A stretch of DNA of 64,000 bases from Rhytidiadelphus loreus (GCA_947034895.1 OX344763.1:9488501-9552500), one strand, 5' to 3'. Positions 47,858 to 58,644 are shown, numbered from the stretch's first letter. A program made the numbers and translations. Notes: generated by a model from the sequence alone, not told the origin.

Positions 47858-49112
47858 ATGACAGAGAGTAGTCGTGAGCAGACAGGATACATCTCTCGTT
47901 TTAAAGGATCCAATTTTCACATATGGAAGTTTCAGATCCATGCGATCCGTCTGGGAAAAGATCTTATGAACGTAGTAGATGGCACCGAGGCCAAACCTGC
48001 AGAAACAACATCTGTAGAAGACAAACTAGCATGGAAGAAGCGAGATAATGCTGCATATAGCCTTCTGACTCAAGCATTAGATGAGCTGATCCTACCCCAT
48101 ATTATGAGTTGCATCACATCTAAAGAGGTCTGGGACACTTTTAAATTGTATCATGAGCAAAATGCTTTTGAAAATGTCTATAGCTTACAACAAGATTTTT
48201 ACAAATGCTCGATGACTGAAGAAGAGAGTGTGGCTACACTAAATAGTGAAATTAGGTTGCCTTAACAATTAGGTTGCCTTACTTTAAGAAAATCACTTTA
48301 CAGCCAACTAATCAACAAATATGTCTACTGTTTTTTTGTTTGTATACATAGAGGTTCATAAGTCCCACATGCATAAAAAAAATTTTAATTCAAAAAAGTA
48401 GTAAATTCTTGTAAAGAAACAATACATATTTATATAGTGTAGAATGTCGAGAAATTAGTGTGGGGCAACCTAATTTCACTATTTAGTGTAGTTTTCTTGG
48501 TCGTCTCCAGTTGATTGTCACTCAGTTAGAGAGCCGCGGTGACAAGACTTTTAATGAACAGGCAGTCGTGTCCAAAATTTTGTGTAACCTTCCCAGCTCG
48601 TTCGACATGCTTATTCCTGCATGGAGGATGCAACCAGATGCGTCCAAAACACTCACCAATTTGACTCTTCAACTTCTGTAGATTGAAGGCACACTTAAAA
48701 CTCGTGCAAATTCAAGTGTTGCTACAGCTGCCGCATATGCTGCATCAGTGAACGGGAAGAAGTCAGTCTACACTACAGAAGAACGTGCTGCACAACGCAA
48801 GGACATTGATGAGCGCAAGAGGACCAGTTCTTGCTGGAAGTGCGGCATGAGGGACACTGGGGGCGAGAGTGTACTGCATCTGATGAAGCAATCAAGCAAC
48901 ATCAAGAATCTCAAGCTGCCAAGAAGGACCCAAGTGGAAAAGGCAAGTACCGAGGCTACAAAGCTTACATGACTACCATTGGCCAGAGCAGTTGCGATGT
49001 TCTTGAATCCAAGTTTTGGTACGTGGATAATGGGTGTACAAACCATATGACTGAAACCCGCTCCTTCTTCTCTATGTATAAGGACATATCGATGGAACAT
49101 CGTCTAGTTTAA
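47858..49112 (+). pseudogene. gag: copia gag and protease region, disrupted
   Basis: The start ATG opens MTESSREQTGYISRFKGSNF and a gag-type (UBN2-like) region with FHIWKFQIHAIRLGKDLMNV. A MITE cuts the frame at 48237. The frame resumes after it (FLGRLQLIVTQLES) and continues to a TAG at 48679. The CCHC zinc knuckle (CWKCGM...HWGREC) is split between two frames by a small indel near 48850. The protease site reads YVDNGCTNHMT, with DNG where copia proteases have DSG or DTG. A TAA at 49110 ends the section, but the frame continues into integrase. Confidence 0.85.
48237..48488. mobile_element. 252-bp MITE inside copia gag, TSD TA
   Basis: A perfect 25-bp inverted repeat, starting CACTAAATAGTGAAATTAGG and ending TTGCC, bounds the element. 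TA flanks both sides (48235-48236 and 48489-48490). The gag reading frame is continuous across the site if a single TA is counted, confirming the insertion. TA duplication indicates Tc1/mariner mobilisation although the ends read CACTA. The word AATTAGGTTGCCTTA occurs twice near the left end. No other copy was seen in the window. Confidence 0.9.
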
Positions 49113-51010
49113 GGCATCGGAGGAGTAATGTTACAAGCTGTTGGGATTGGTGACATTATCATCAAGATAAAACAAGCGGAAGGATATACATTTGGGATAC
49201 TAAAAGGAGTTGTGCATGTCCCACACCTCGGCCGGAACTTGTTTTCTTCATTTGTCGCAGCTCAGAAGAAACTTTATACTCTCCACATGGACATTGGTTG
49301 CCACTTGCTCAACAACGGAAACGTGGTGATGACCGGGACTATCCACAATCGCTTGTATCATATGGAGTTTGAAGTTGTATCGCCTGAAGAAATAAGTACT
49401 GCACTGGCGGCTAGTACATTCGGCATTTCAACCGTTGCAGACAGTCGACAGTCCCTCAAGGTATGGCATCAACGTTTTTCACATGTCAGTCATGCAACAA
49501 TTCAGCTCATGGTTGCACAAGACTTAGTAGATGGTTTGATTCTTCAGAATAAGGATCATAAATTCTGCCTAGGTTGTGTCTACGGGAAGCAACATAGAAA
49601 TGCGTTCCCGCATAGTGAGCATAGGCTACGCTCAGAAACACCTAGAGATTTGGTGCACACGGATCTATGTGGCCCCATACATGTGGCCTCAGTTGGAGGT
49701 GCTTTATATATTTGCTTGTTCAAAGATGACTCATCAGGTTTCAAAGTGATTAGCTGTCTCAAGTCAAAAATTGAAACGCTCCAAGCCTTCCAACGCTTTC
49801 TTGCTCAATTGAAGCGTGAGACTGGCCACACAGTAAAGGTGCTTCGAAGCGATCGTGGCACGGAATACACCAACAGAGCATTCGTTGAGTTTCTTGAAAA
49901 AGAACACATCTATCAAGAGTTAACTATCCCATATAGTCTAGAACAGAATGGTGCAGCCGAGAGAGAAAATCGGACCATTGTCGAAGCAGTCCGGACGATG
50001 CTATATACAGCTCGTGTCCATGTCAAATTTTGGGCTGAGGTAACTCATACAGTAGTCTACACGCTCAATCGGACTACAACTCGCACGCTCACTGGGAGCA
50101 CACCATACGAAAAGTGGTACAACATCAAACCCTCAGTTGCACATTTGCGGATATTTGGATTAGATGCATATGTGCATATTCCCAAAAATTTACGGAAAAA
50201 ACTCTCTGCTAAGAGTCGGAAGGGTTTTTTCATGGGCTACTCTATGACTAGTAAAGGGTATAGAGTTTGGGTAAATGAACTTAGGAGAATTGAGGAGAGT
50301 CGTGACGTGATTTTTTATGAGGATCCTAGCAATACAGAAACTAATGGGAGCCAGATCGATTCTACACAATGGCTACGAATTGCTGGAGAATCAGTACCTA
50401 CCTTCGTTCCAATCGATCCACCTCCACCACTTGCACAACAACGACCAGAAATTCAAGTGCCACATAATTTGCTAGTACTGCAAGTGGGAGTACCACCCAT
50501 CCCTGGAATACCGATTCAACTTCATCTAGGTTCGCAGGATGTCTTGAATAGTCCAGTTGTTCCTAGTGTTACAACTAGTGGCTCAAAAGATGCTATATTG
50601 TTACTACAAATTGGTCTTGATTTAATGGCCAAATCAAGTGACTATGAATCTGAACGTCTTACTGATGAAGTTCGCGATGAAAGGGCTTTGGCTGAGGCAT
50701 CGGAAGCTTTAATCACATGGCAGCATGAGCCAACCTCCGCAACTGATGTTCGAAATCCGTCACTCGATGCTGAGCCAACCATGTCAATTCTCCCTGTGGC
50801 TCCGATCTTAGGCGTTGAACCAACAACTGAAGCTGCTCCAACAAGTGGAGCTCGTCAACGACAACCCCCATTGCGTTTTGGGGAATGGATCTATCCAACA
50901 AACCACAACTCGTATTCATGTGTAGCGGCAATGAATGAGCTTCCGGAGGAACCAGAGACCTTCGAAGAAGCGATGCGATCGCCCCAAAAGGATGAATGGC
51001 TCGCAGCAAT
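49113..51010 (+). pseudogene. copia integrase region (open from 49128)
   Basis: The GAG-pre-integrase zinc site shows WHQRFSH and CLGCVYGKQ. The integrase core has HTDLCGPI (first Asp), RSDRGTEY (second Asp) and NGAAERENRT (Glu), with 35 residues between the last two (DD35E). The C-terminal GFFMGYSMTSKGYRVW motif follows, then a proline-rich linker. This stretch has no internal stop over about 630 codons. It ends in a frameshift near 51010, just as the RT region begins (DEWLAAM). Confidence 0.9.
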
Positions 51011-52498
51011 GAAGAATATCAGTCACTCATGGAGAATGACACTTGGGTCATCAAAGATCTACCGTCTGGGCAACAGACTGTGAAAAACAAGTGGGTTTTC
51101 AAGCTAAAACTTAGCGCAGATGGAAAAGTCGATCGTTATAAAGCCAGACTGTGTGCTAAGGGTTTTACTCAACGAGCAGGGGTGGACTATAAAGAAACCT
51201 ATAGTCCAGTCGTCAAAATGGACTCTATAAGGGCCATTCTCTCCATAGCAGCCGCTGAAGATCTCAACATTCAGCAATTTGACGTACGTACAGCTTTTCT
51301 GTATGGCGAGTTGGATGAAACCATCTATATGGAGCAACCTCTAGGTTTTCACGTCCCTGGTGGAGTATGTCACCTAAAGAAAGCCCTTTACGGACTAAAA
51401 CAGTCTCCACAAGTATGGAATAAGAAGTTCGATGCCTTTCTACAAAGGTATGATCTCGTTGTTTCTGCTACTAACTGTTGCGTGTACGTAAACAAACAAG
51501 ACCCCAAGCTTATTATTTGCATTTGGGTCGATGATGGCATTGTTGTTAGCACGCTCTATAACTGTATTACAAGTATTTTGAATTATATGAAGGGCGCATT
51601 CCGCATAACCGAAGGACTTGCCGAAGTTTACGTAGGCTTACAGATCACACGAGACAGAGCTTGACGTCTCATCCACCTAGACCAGCCCTGCTACCTTGAG
51701 AGAGTATTAAAACAATTTGGCCACGAATTTTGTAACCTTGTGGCAGTTCCAGCAGACCCCAACAATGCTGCTTAGCTAGTACTTCGTCAAACCTCACCAA
51801 CCATTGATCTAGTTGAAAGTTATCCATATAGAGAATGTGTTGGTTGTCTCCAATGGGCTTCCATTGGCACCCGATTTGATATAACATATGCTATGAGTAA
51901 TGTAGCTTGGTTCAGTAGCTGTCCCAAAAGCTCCCATGTGGGTGCTGTCAAGAGAATTCTCAAATATATCAAAGGTACAATCGGCCACCAAATCACGTAT
52001 GGAAGGAGCGATGTTCTTCATCAACTCACGGCATACTGTGATGCTGATTTTGCATCTGATCTTGACGACAGGAAGTCTCGATCTAGTTTTATTTTGATGA
52101 TGAACAATGGTCCGATTGCGTGGGGGAGTCGAAAGCAAACTTGTACATCCATAAGTACAACCGAATCCGAATATGTGGCAACTTGCTTGGCTACGCAAGA
52201 GCTCCTATGGATGCGACGATTCTTAGCCAGCATTCGTTCACCGCAGCAAGTACCGACGACGTTATTTTGTGACAATCAAGCGGCTGTACGACTCATTATT
52301 AATCCCATTTTTCACCAGAGAACCAAGCACATCGACATTAAGTACCACAAGACTCGCGATGTTCAGCATAACGGAGAAATTATGATCACTCATATTTCAA
52401 CTGACGACCAACTTGCAGATCTGTTAATGAAACCCCTTGCACGAGATCGCTTCAATCGCCTCCGAAGTTTAGGCGGCATGACTAACGCAATGTGTTGA
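50996..52498 (+). pseudogene. copia reverse transcriptase and RNase H, with two stops
   Basis: RT motifs are KNKWVFKLKLSADGKVDRYK, QFDVRTAFLYGELDE (catalytic Asp), LYGLKQSPQVW and CIWVDDGIVV, where Trp replaces the usual Tyr of YVDD. TGA at 51662 and TAG at 51773 break the frame. RNase H follows in the same frame: AYCDADFASD, STTESEYVA, LFCDNQAA and RTKHIDIKYH, with all expected acidic residues. The normal stop is at 52496. Confidence 0.9.
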
Positions 52499-52530
52499 AG
52501 TGGAAGTACGTGTTGAGTCATCACAGTGCT

Positions 52531-52539
52531 GAGTGGGAG
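52531..52539 (+). promoter_or_regulatory. Polypurine tract before the 3' LTR
   Basis: GAGTGGGAG ends exactly where the 3' LTR begins (52540). It is short and has one pyrimidine, but the position is right for the plus-strand primer. Confidence 0.7.
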
Positions 52540-52985
52540 TCTTGAAGTATTACAGCAAAGTCGATAACTCAACACGTGGGTGTACGTGATAGAGCCGTTG
52601 TACTAGCTGGAGTTACAATACAACTCAGTAACAAACGTTCTTGCTCACGATCAAGAAGACAAGGTCTGTAAGTATCATGATCAGTACGGTGTGGCCGTAT
52701 CATGATCAAGCGTAGTGTGTGAATAGAGCACATATCCTGTGCAGAGGATAAAAGCAACGAATTAATGTTAGTATCATGTGTGAAGCAATTGGCTGTGTGT
52801 GTGTGTTCACTAGCTTTGGTGTCATGTGTATAGGCGATCTAAATACTAAGCATTAGTACATATAGTATGTAAGTGCCTACTTATGGAATATATCGAGATT
52901 TGCCTGATGAACCACGAAGTGCTATATTCTTGTGTAACGATGTGTATGCTGACTGACACATTAGTTTAGTATTGTTATTTCAATA
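52540..52985 (+). repeat. 3' LTR of the copia element
   Basis: It is the same length (446 bp) as the 5' LTR, with 6 differences counted by eye. Three of them fall in the GTATCATGATCA pair near 52675-52704, which is intact here. It is followed by the target duplication ATTTA at 52986-52990. Confidence 0.9.
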
Positions 52986-53319
52986 ATTTATGTAAATCTA
53001 AAAAATCAATTTAAAAATTTCATTTCTTAAAAATCACTTTTTAAAGAATTTTTTTGGATTGTTTAGACTACCCGCAAATCACTAGAAATTACAGATCATA
53101 CAATAACTTTTTAACCAAATAGTCAAAAGTTATGAAAATTGTTGTGCCATGAAGAAAAAACTTGTCGACCTATTGTGTGAGAATTTCAAAGAAAAAAATA
53201 TACAAATTCCATTCGTAATGAGTTGCCTAAAATTGCTATGTTGCCAAAAAATGTCATTTGGTCCTTTAGGAGTTAAACCACAATCAATGGTTTGGTTTTC
53301 AATTTTCTTATGCATTGAA

Positions 53320-53940
53320 TATGATGACTTTTGATGAATTCAAAACTTTTGCATGTTGAAAAAGGCGACATTCCAATTAGTTGCGAGACTTGAGCCATTC
53401 ATTTAGAGATAGGATACCAAATTTCGGAGAATTGTTCCTATAAGAGTGAGAACAATGGCAACAATTTACAAGCTTGTTCAAGGAGCTCTTTTGTTGATGG
53501 TTTCCAATTTTTTTGCAATTGGCTTATAGACTATATTGAAGTTGTTATGAGAAGTTGTAAATGTAATTAATATTGTGTTAAAAAATGAAATCAAATGGCC
53601 TAGCCGTGAACAAACAACTATCAAAATTCAAATGATGGTGTAGCTTGCCAAGGGTCATTGGTGCAATTGATGCCATTCATTTTAGCATATCAAAACCAAC
53701 ACATTTTTTTAGAAGACTACTACTATTTCAGGACCGACAGTTATAGTCTCGTTTGCCAAGCTATTGTAAAATTGTCAAAAGAAATTCCTTGATGTATTTG
53801 TTGGCCTACTAGGAAGTTTGAATGATATAAGAGTTCTTAGAAGATCAGGACTATTTTCTAAAGTACAAGAAAGAAACGGGCTTATTGATGGCATGTCCAT
53901 TCCCTAATAGGCATCATTAAGCAAACTTTAATTCTTCTAG
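53320..53940 (+). pseudogene. PIF/Harbinger transposase relic (DDE_Tnp_4 type)
   Basis: Allowing frameshifts and stops, the plus strand reads in order: KATFQLVARLEPFI (near 53360), IVPIRVRTMATIYKLVQGAL (53440-53500), LMVSNFFAIG, NEIKWPSREQTTIKIQ (near 53590-53640), GAIDAIHF (first catalytic Asp, near 53670), YSLVCQAIV (near 53735), and LDVFVGLLGSLNDIRVLRRS (second Asp in NDIRV, near 53790-53850). This is the domain order of Harbinger nucleases. The C-terminal Asp/Glu motif is not found. The relic lies just right of TTAA element P7, which may have inserted into the Harbinger element. Confidence 0.7.
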
Positions 53941-54149
53941 GAATGAGATTTTTGGACTAAATATGTTTACTTTTTGACAAATGCATCATACTATATATTA
54001 TATTAATGAAAATCCTGTCAAATTTTAGAAGTAGAAAAAGAGTTCTATACACAAAACAATTTTATAATTCTTGACATCTCGTACATCTATATACTTAACC
54101 CCTTTAGATCTAGACATTCAAATTTCAAACAATAGTTGAATGCAAATGT

Positions 54150-54712
54150 GTCCCAAACTTGGGGGGTGCACTTAGTTCTACTATAATAAACCACATGCAA
54201 ATAAGTGGTTTCTAATCAACTATAATTTCAACCTAAAATTTTGAACATTGTTTAATAATGACTATAGCTTTCTATTGCCAAAATTTCCAACTCAAATAAA
54301 ATATTAAATGATTTCTAGAAGAGGTTGAAAATGAACTAAAATGGCATGTTTTTCAACTCAAATAATTATAGAGGACACATTTAGATGACCATTGAGTCAA
54401 TATTCAACTCAAAATGAGCTTTCAATAATAAAATATTTTTAGGAATTTTTGTTCATTTTTTAGACAATTTTTTCTTATATAATATAGGGGTGTGAAAGTT
54501 ATTTTTCACTTCTACAATGTATCTTTTTACTTCAAAAATTTGTAACTAATTGTTATTAACAAATAAAAATATCAATAATTCAAAACATAAACTTTTCAAA
54601 GTAGGAAAATCTATTCATATTTTGTTAATTTTGTTTTATTTAAAATTCAAAAAGTATATAGGGGGTCCAAAGTTTTGTTTGCACGTGGTTTCTAATGGAC
54701 ACTCTAAATGAC
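54150..54712 (-). mobile_element. Diverged relative of the 62.0-62.6 kb element, inverted
   Basis: Complementary order of words: TAGGGGTGTGAAAGTTATTTT (54485) against AAAATAACTTTCACACCTC (62260), TAGCTTTCTATTG (54269), and ACTAAAATGGCATGTTTTTCAACT (54336) against TTGGAGAACATGCCATTTTAG (62406). The ends carry an inverted CCACNTGCAAA word (54192 and 54685). Boundaries are approximate. Confidence 0.5.
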
Positions 54713-56389
54713 CCCCCGAGGTCCCCAATACATAAAATCTTGGATTTTTCATCCATTTGAATGATTGTAGATTATTGAGTTAAGCTCTTAAAGAATCCTT
54801 GACTCAGGTTGTTAATTCTTTAACATTTGTATGATATAGATCCTTTCAACTTTCCTTAAATTGTGAATATTCTATTGTTAAAACAATACAAATTTATTTC
54901 ACTTAAAAAATATACTTTTCCAATTCCAAAAATGGATCTTAAAATTTGACTTGAGTAAGTAAATAAATAAAATAAAAATCTTAAAAAATCACCATAATTA
55001 AAACTTAACATTTTGAACTTGAAGGAAATAATTTCTTGTGAAAATTTCACAAATTCAATCTACAATCAATTTTAAATCGAATTTTCTACCATTGATCATG
55101 TTCTTTTACTAAAATATATTGGTAAATGTAGCAATAGATCTAATTGTATGAGTGTATGGATATGATCTGTAGATTATATTTTATAATTTTTTTTAATCAT
55201 CAATAAATCATTCTTCTAAGTTGCATTTAATAATACATCTTCACAATTTTGAAAATATAGACTATCCATGGTCCTAAGTGGATTAATAGGTTTTAAAGAA
55301 CAAGGATCAAGTTTTTGGGGGTTAAATTTATTCCCATAGATTCTCAATTCAATTCTCTAGCATACTATCTACTTATTCAAGTTGTAGAATACATGTTTTT
55401 TTTTTTAAAAGTCAAAATTGTGCCTTTAGAAAAGACTATTAAATTTATTTTTCAAGTTTAAACATTAAGTTCTCATAGTTGGTTGGATTCTCTCACTTCA
55501 AATATTAAGAAGACATACTTCAACATGTTAATAAGAAGATCTAAAAGTTGAATGCAAAAGAATAAAAAATAAAAAATATCTTGCATTGTGCTTAGAGCGA
55601 AGGTTTGGAGAGAAATTTGGCCATCTAAGTGAAAGAATTTTAGGGCTTAATTTACATCTAAACAATAGATTCTTTGTGTTTGGACAACACCAAGAAGACA
55701 TTACAATCTGGATATTTTTACAGGCTCTACCTCTAGTGCAAATATGAACATGCAATTGCTTGCATGTGAGGATTTCAAATTAGCATCTGGCTTGATCTCA
55801 ATCTAGAAGGTAAAAACACACCTAAAAGCACCTAAGTACACATCTCAAAATGGTTTTTGTTATTAAATTGTGTTGATTTTTGTTGGGTGTTGTTGGCAAT
55901 TGTCAATTGAGAGAAGATTCTAGATTTTCTCAAATTGTATTTTTTGGACACTATATGAATAAATTGTGAATTTTTTAAATGATGATTATTAATCTATCCT
56001 AAATTGATCTTTCATTCTTATATTAGAAGGTTTACATGCTACTTGGAAAGAATTTAGGGATCCATTTTGCAAAAGGATTGCATTACACTTAGGGTGGGGT
56101 CATAGTACAATGACTTGGTGATGGAATATGGGAGATACCAAATCAATGAATGAGGAGTTTATGAGGTGAATCAACTTTTTACCCTTCTTTTCACATGTCA
56201 TTCAATAGTTCTCCATGGTCATTAAGTACAACCTTAAACCCTAAATCCTAAGCTTAGTCATTTAATTTAGTAAAAAAACAATTTTTTTTGACATTCTAGT
56301 CGTTCTTTTTAAGTTTGCAAAAGCAATCACTTAAAAAATCAACAAATAAAATTACAACTTTGTTCAAATACTAAGATGAAGACAATTCA
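54713..56389. other. No gene recognised
   Basis: AT-rich DNA with no ORF of interest. CCCC and GGGG words next to TTAA at 54097-54104 and 55317-55325 were considered as TTAA-element ends, but their inverted similarity is too weak. Confidence 0.35.
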
Positions 56390-57081
56390 TCAATCAAGGC
56401 AAATTTCACACTAATTTAGTATTAATTACTGTGTAAGATAAAGAATCACACTTTGAAAGCAAATATTAAAGCTAGAAAATATGAAATTGAGGCTCAATTT
56501 TTTTTGAAAACAACACCCTGTAATGTCAAAACAACACTCATAAACCTCAAAACAACACCCTCAACAACAATCATCAAAATAATATTCAAAAATATCAAAA
56601 TAACATTCAAAAACATCAAATTAGCACACTAAACACCAAATTAGCATCTTAAAACATCAAACCCATGATGTCTACTTTAATCTCTAAAAATTGGATTTTG
56701 AATACGAGAACTAGTTCTAATGGACTATACCCTTGGGCTACTTAGCTAGGAACCAATACGAACCAATACGAACTTCTAAGGGTAGTTAAAATACACTTTT
56801 TCTTGATAGAGAAAGGATGAAAAACATCATTTATTTTTTATAAGTGGCTCATCTCCTATATTTCTAGTTTTCTACTTAGTTATGTGACAAACTAATCTAG
56901 CATTAATTCATTTAAGCAATGTAGAATAATTTTTTTCAAAAAAGAATTGAACTAGATTAATTTTGAAAATCAAGATAAGTTTCATCTCCCCAAACCCGTT
57001 TGAGCTTTCAAGTCTCCAATCAAAATTCATGGACAAAGTTCAAAGAGGGTTTGGAAGGGACATTTTCTTTGACATTCATTA

Positions 57082-57424
57082 GGGGAGATTTCAGCTAGTT
57101 GGGAGACTGTTTCAGGGCTGTTCCCATTGCTGGGAACCAGTCCTGTACAGTCAGAATATAATAATAATAAATTAAAATTTTAAAATTTTAAAATTTTAAA
57201 AAATATATTAAATTTTTAATAAAAAAAATTAAAAAAAATTAATTAATTAATTTTTTAAATAAAAAATATAATAATAAATATAATAATAAATATAATAATA
57301 AATAATATCTGACGTGGCCGTCTCCTGGCCACGTCAGATCAGCGTTCCCGCAGCGTTCCCACAGCGTTCCCGCAGCTCTTGCAGTTCGGGAACTCACAGT
57401 CTTCTAAAATGCAGGAATCTCCCC
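57082..57424. mobile_element. 343-bp MITE with GC-rich ends and AT-rich core, TSD TA
   Basis: TA flanks at 57080-57081 and 57425-57426. Inverted ends are GGGGAGATT and AATCTCCCC; the symmetry extends outward to CATTAGGGG / CCCCTAATG. The core (57155-57308) is almost pure A/T. A perfect 13-bp inverted repeat, ATCTGACGTGGCC with a 7-base loop, lies at 57307-57339, followed by CGTTCCCGCAG-type repeats. Copies A and B lack the insertion. Confidence 0.7.
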
Positions 57425-57809
57425 TAATGTTTAAAAATCCTCTTTGAATTTTGTCCATAAATTTTTTTCAAAGTCTCAAAATCACAAAAGAATTTTTAGA
57501 GATGAAATTTAGCTTCATTTTACAACTTTTCTTTGTTCACAGTGTTTTGAAAAAAGTTATTCTACTATGCCTAAATGATGTCTAAAATTCTACTTTAAAC
57601 ACAATTCCTGCATTTTGACAATGAGTGGTCAAGCTCTCATCTTCAAATTATCCCATACCTTCTGAAGATTCTTGAAGGACAATGAACTTCATTATAAAAT
57701 GACCTCTCTGCCTTCCACAATCACCAAATGTCAATGAAGTAATTCCTCCATTTTGTCATGAATTTCATTTTTGATGGTCCATGGTCCATGGATAGATTAT
57801 TGGGTAGTA

Positions 57810-58388
57810 CTCCCTCTATCCCGAAATAAATTCGGGGTTTCCTAGAAATGGCTAGATTAGTGCATGAAAAGCTCCTATTTTCAAAGGATTGTGTAGTTAC
57901 TATAACTTTTAGTAAACCCCACTAGATATGAAAGAATAGAAGTCAATAGTAAAGCTATGCATGTTGAAAACAAGTGACGAAATTGATAAATTTTTGTCCT
58001 TTTTAGAATTGCTCCAATGATATTAATTTTGCTCATTCTTTGAGCAACGTTGGTGCAGTAATGTCCATTGATGTTCTCTATATTCAATTCCGACAATGTC
58101 TTGTGATTCAAGTCTAGGAATTCTCAATAAGAGATTTCTTAGTAGCAGTTTATGTATAGTTGTAGGTTGAATTCTTTGCCGTTGGTTGACTAGAAGTTGC
58201 ATTTCAATTCCCTTTGTAAGGATCAAATTGTTATATAGTTTCTATAGTGTGGTATTTGTTGATTCTTTTGCTTTTGATTGTTCGAACTAGCTTCAATTAT
58301 TGTCCATGAAGTTGTGGAGAGCCAATTTCAAATTTAATTTGGAACAAGTATATTTGGAAACCCTAGATTTATTTCGGGACGGAGGGAG
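57810..58388. mobile_element. Stowaway-type element (579 bp)
   Basis: TA target duplications lie at 57808-57809 and 58389-58390. Ends are CTCCCTCTATCCCGAAATAA and, complemented, CTCCCTCCGTCCCGAAATAA, the standard Stowaway TIR. It is longer than a typical Stowaway MITE. Its minus strand has fragments such as NVAQRMSKINIIGAILKRTK that faintly resemble a mariner helix-turn-helix, so it may be an internally deleted mariner-like element. Confidence 0.85.
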
Positions 58389-58398
58389 TATGACATAC

Positions 58399-58644
58399 AT
58401 GGTCAATTTCGTTAAAATGGTGGTATTCCGCATGCCATTTTAATGGAATATCTTCTACAAATGGAGAATAAGTGTGCCACGATAGGGTCATACATGTGCC
58501 AATTTTATGCTTAGCACATTCAAATCACTCCTAGTTCACGCATTTCTACTCCCCTCGGACAATCTTTCCATTGTTTTCATTCTTTCAATGGTTTCATTTT
58601 GTGCCATTTGAATGGAATACCGCCATTTTAACAAAATTGACCAT
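58399..58644. mobile_element. 246-bp MITE adjoining the Stowaway element
   Basis: Inverted ends are ATGGTCAATTTCGTTAAAAT then GGTGGTATTCC, against ATGGTCAATTTTGTTAAAAT then GGCGGTATTCC: about 31 bp with two differences. ATAC lies on both outer sides (58395-58398 and 58645-58648), a possible 4-bp target duplication. It begins 10 bp after the Stowaway end. Confidence 0.7.

Larger units (their letters stand above)
47292..52985 (+). mobile_element. Ty1/copia LTR retrotransposon, defective, recent insertion
   Basis: The element has two 446-bp LTRs, a primer site, gag-protease-integrase-RT-RNase H in copia order, and a purine tract before the 3' LTR. A 5-bp target duplication, ATTTA, lies at 47287-47291 and 52986-52990; a sixth matching base makes the edge ambiguous by one. 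The LTRs differ at 6 positions by eye, so the insertion is young. The coding region is nevertheless dead. It has a 252-bp MITE in gag, stops at 48679, 49110, 51662 and 51773, and frameshifts near 48850 and 51010. The 48679 and 51662 stops could be C-to-T changes of CAG and CGA. It sits inside TTAA element P7. Confidence 0.95.
46638..53272 (+). mobile_element. TTAA-family element P, copy P7 (936 bp without the copia insertion)
   Basis: TTAA lies at 46634-46637 and 53273-53276. The ends are CCCCTAAAGG and CCTTTAGGAG. The copia element with one copy of its target duplication occupies 47292-52990. Removing it leaves 654 + 282 = 936 bp, the same as P1 and 3 bp from P3. The agreement in length across independent copies is the best support for these boundaries. 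It is non-coding. Confidence 0.75.

Noticed and set aside
49580..49762. Minus-strand and alternate-frame ORFs across the copia element
   Set aside because: They are shadows of the integrase, RT and RNase H frames, which carry the recognisable motifs.
54097..55325. TTAA-CCCC near 54097 and GGGGG-TTAA near 55317 as ends of another TTAA element
   Set aside because: The inverted ends do not match beyond the C/G run, and no paralogue supports the boundaries.
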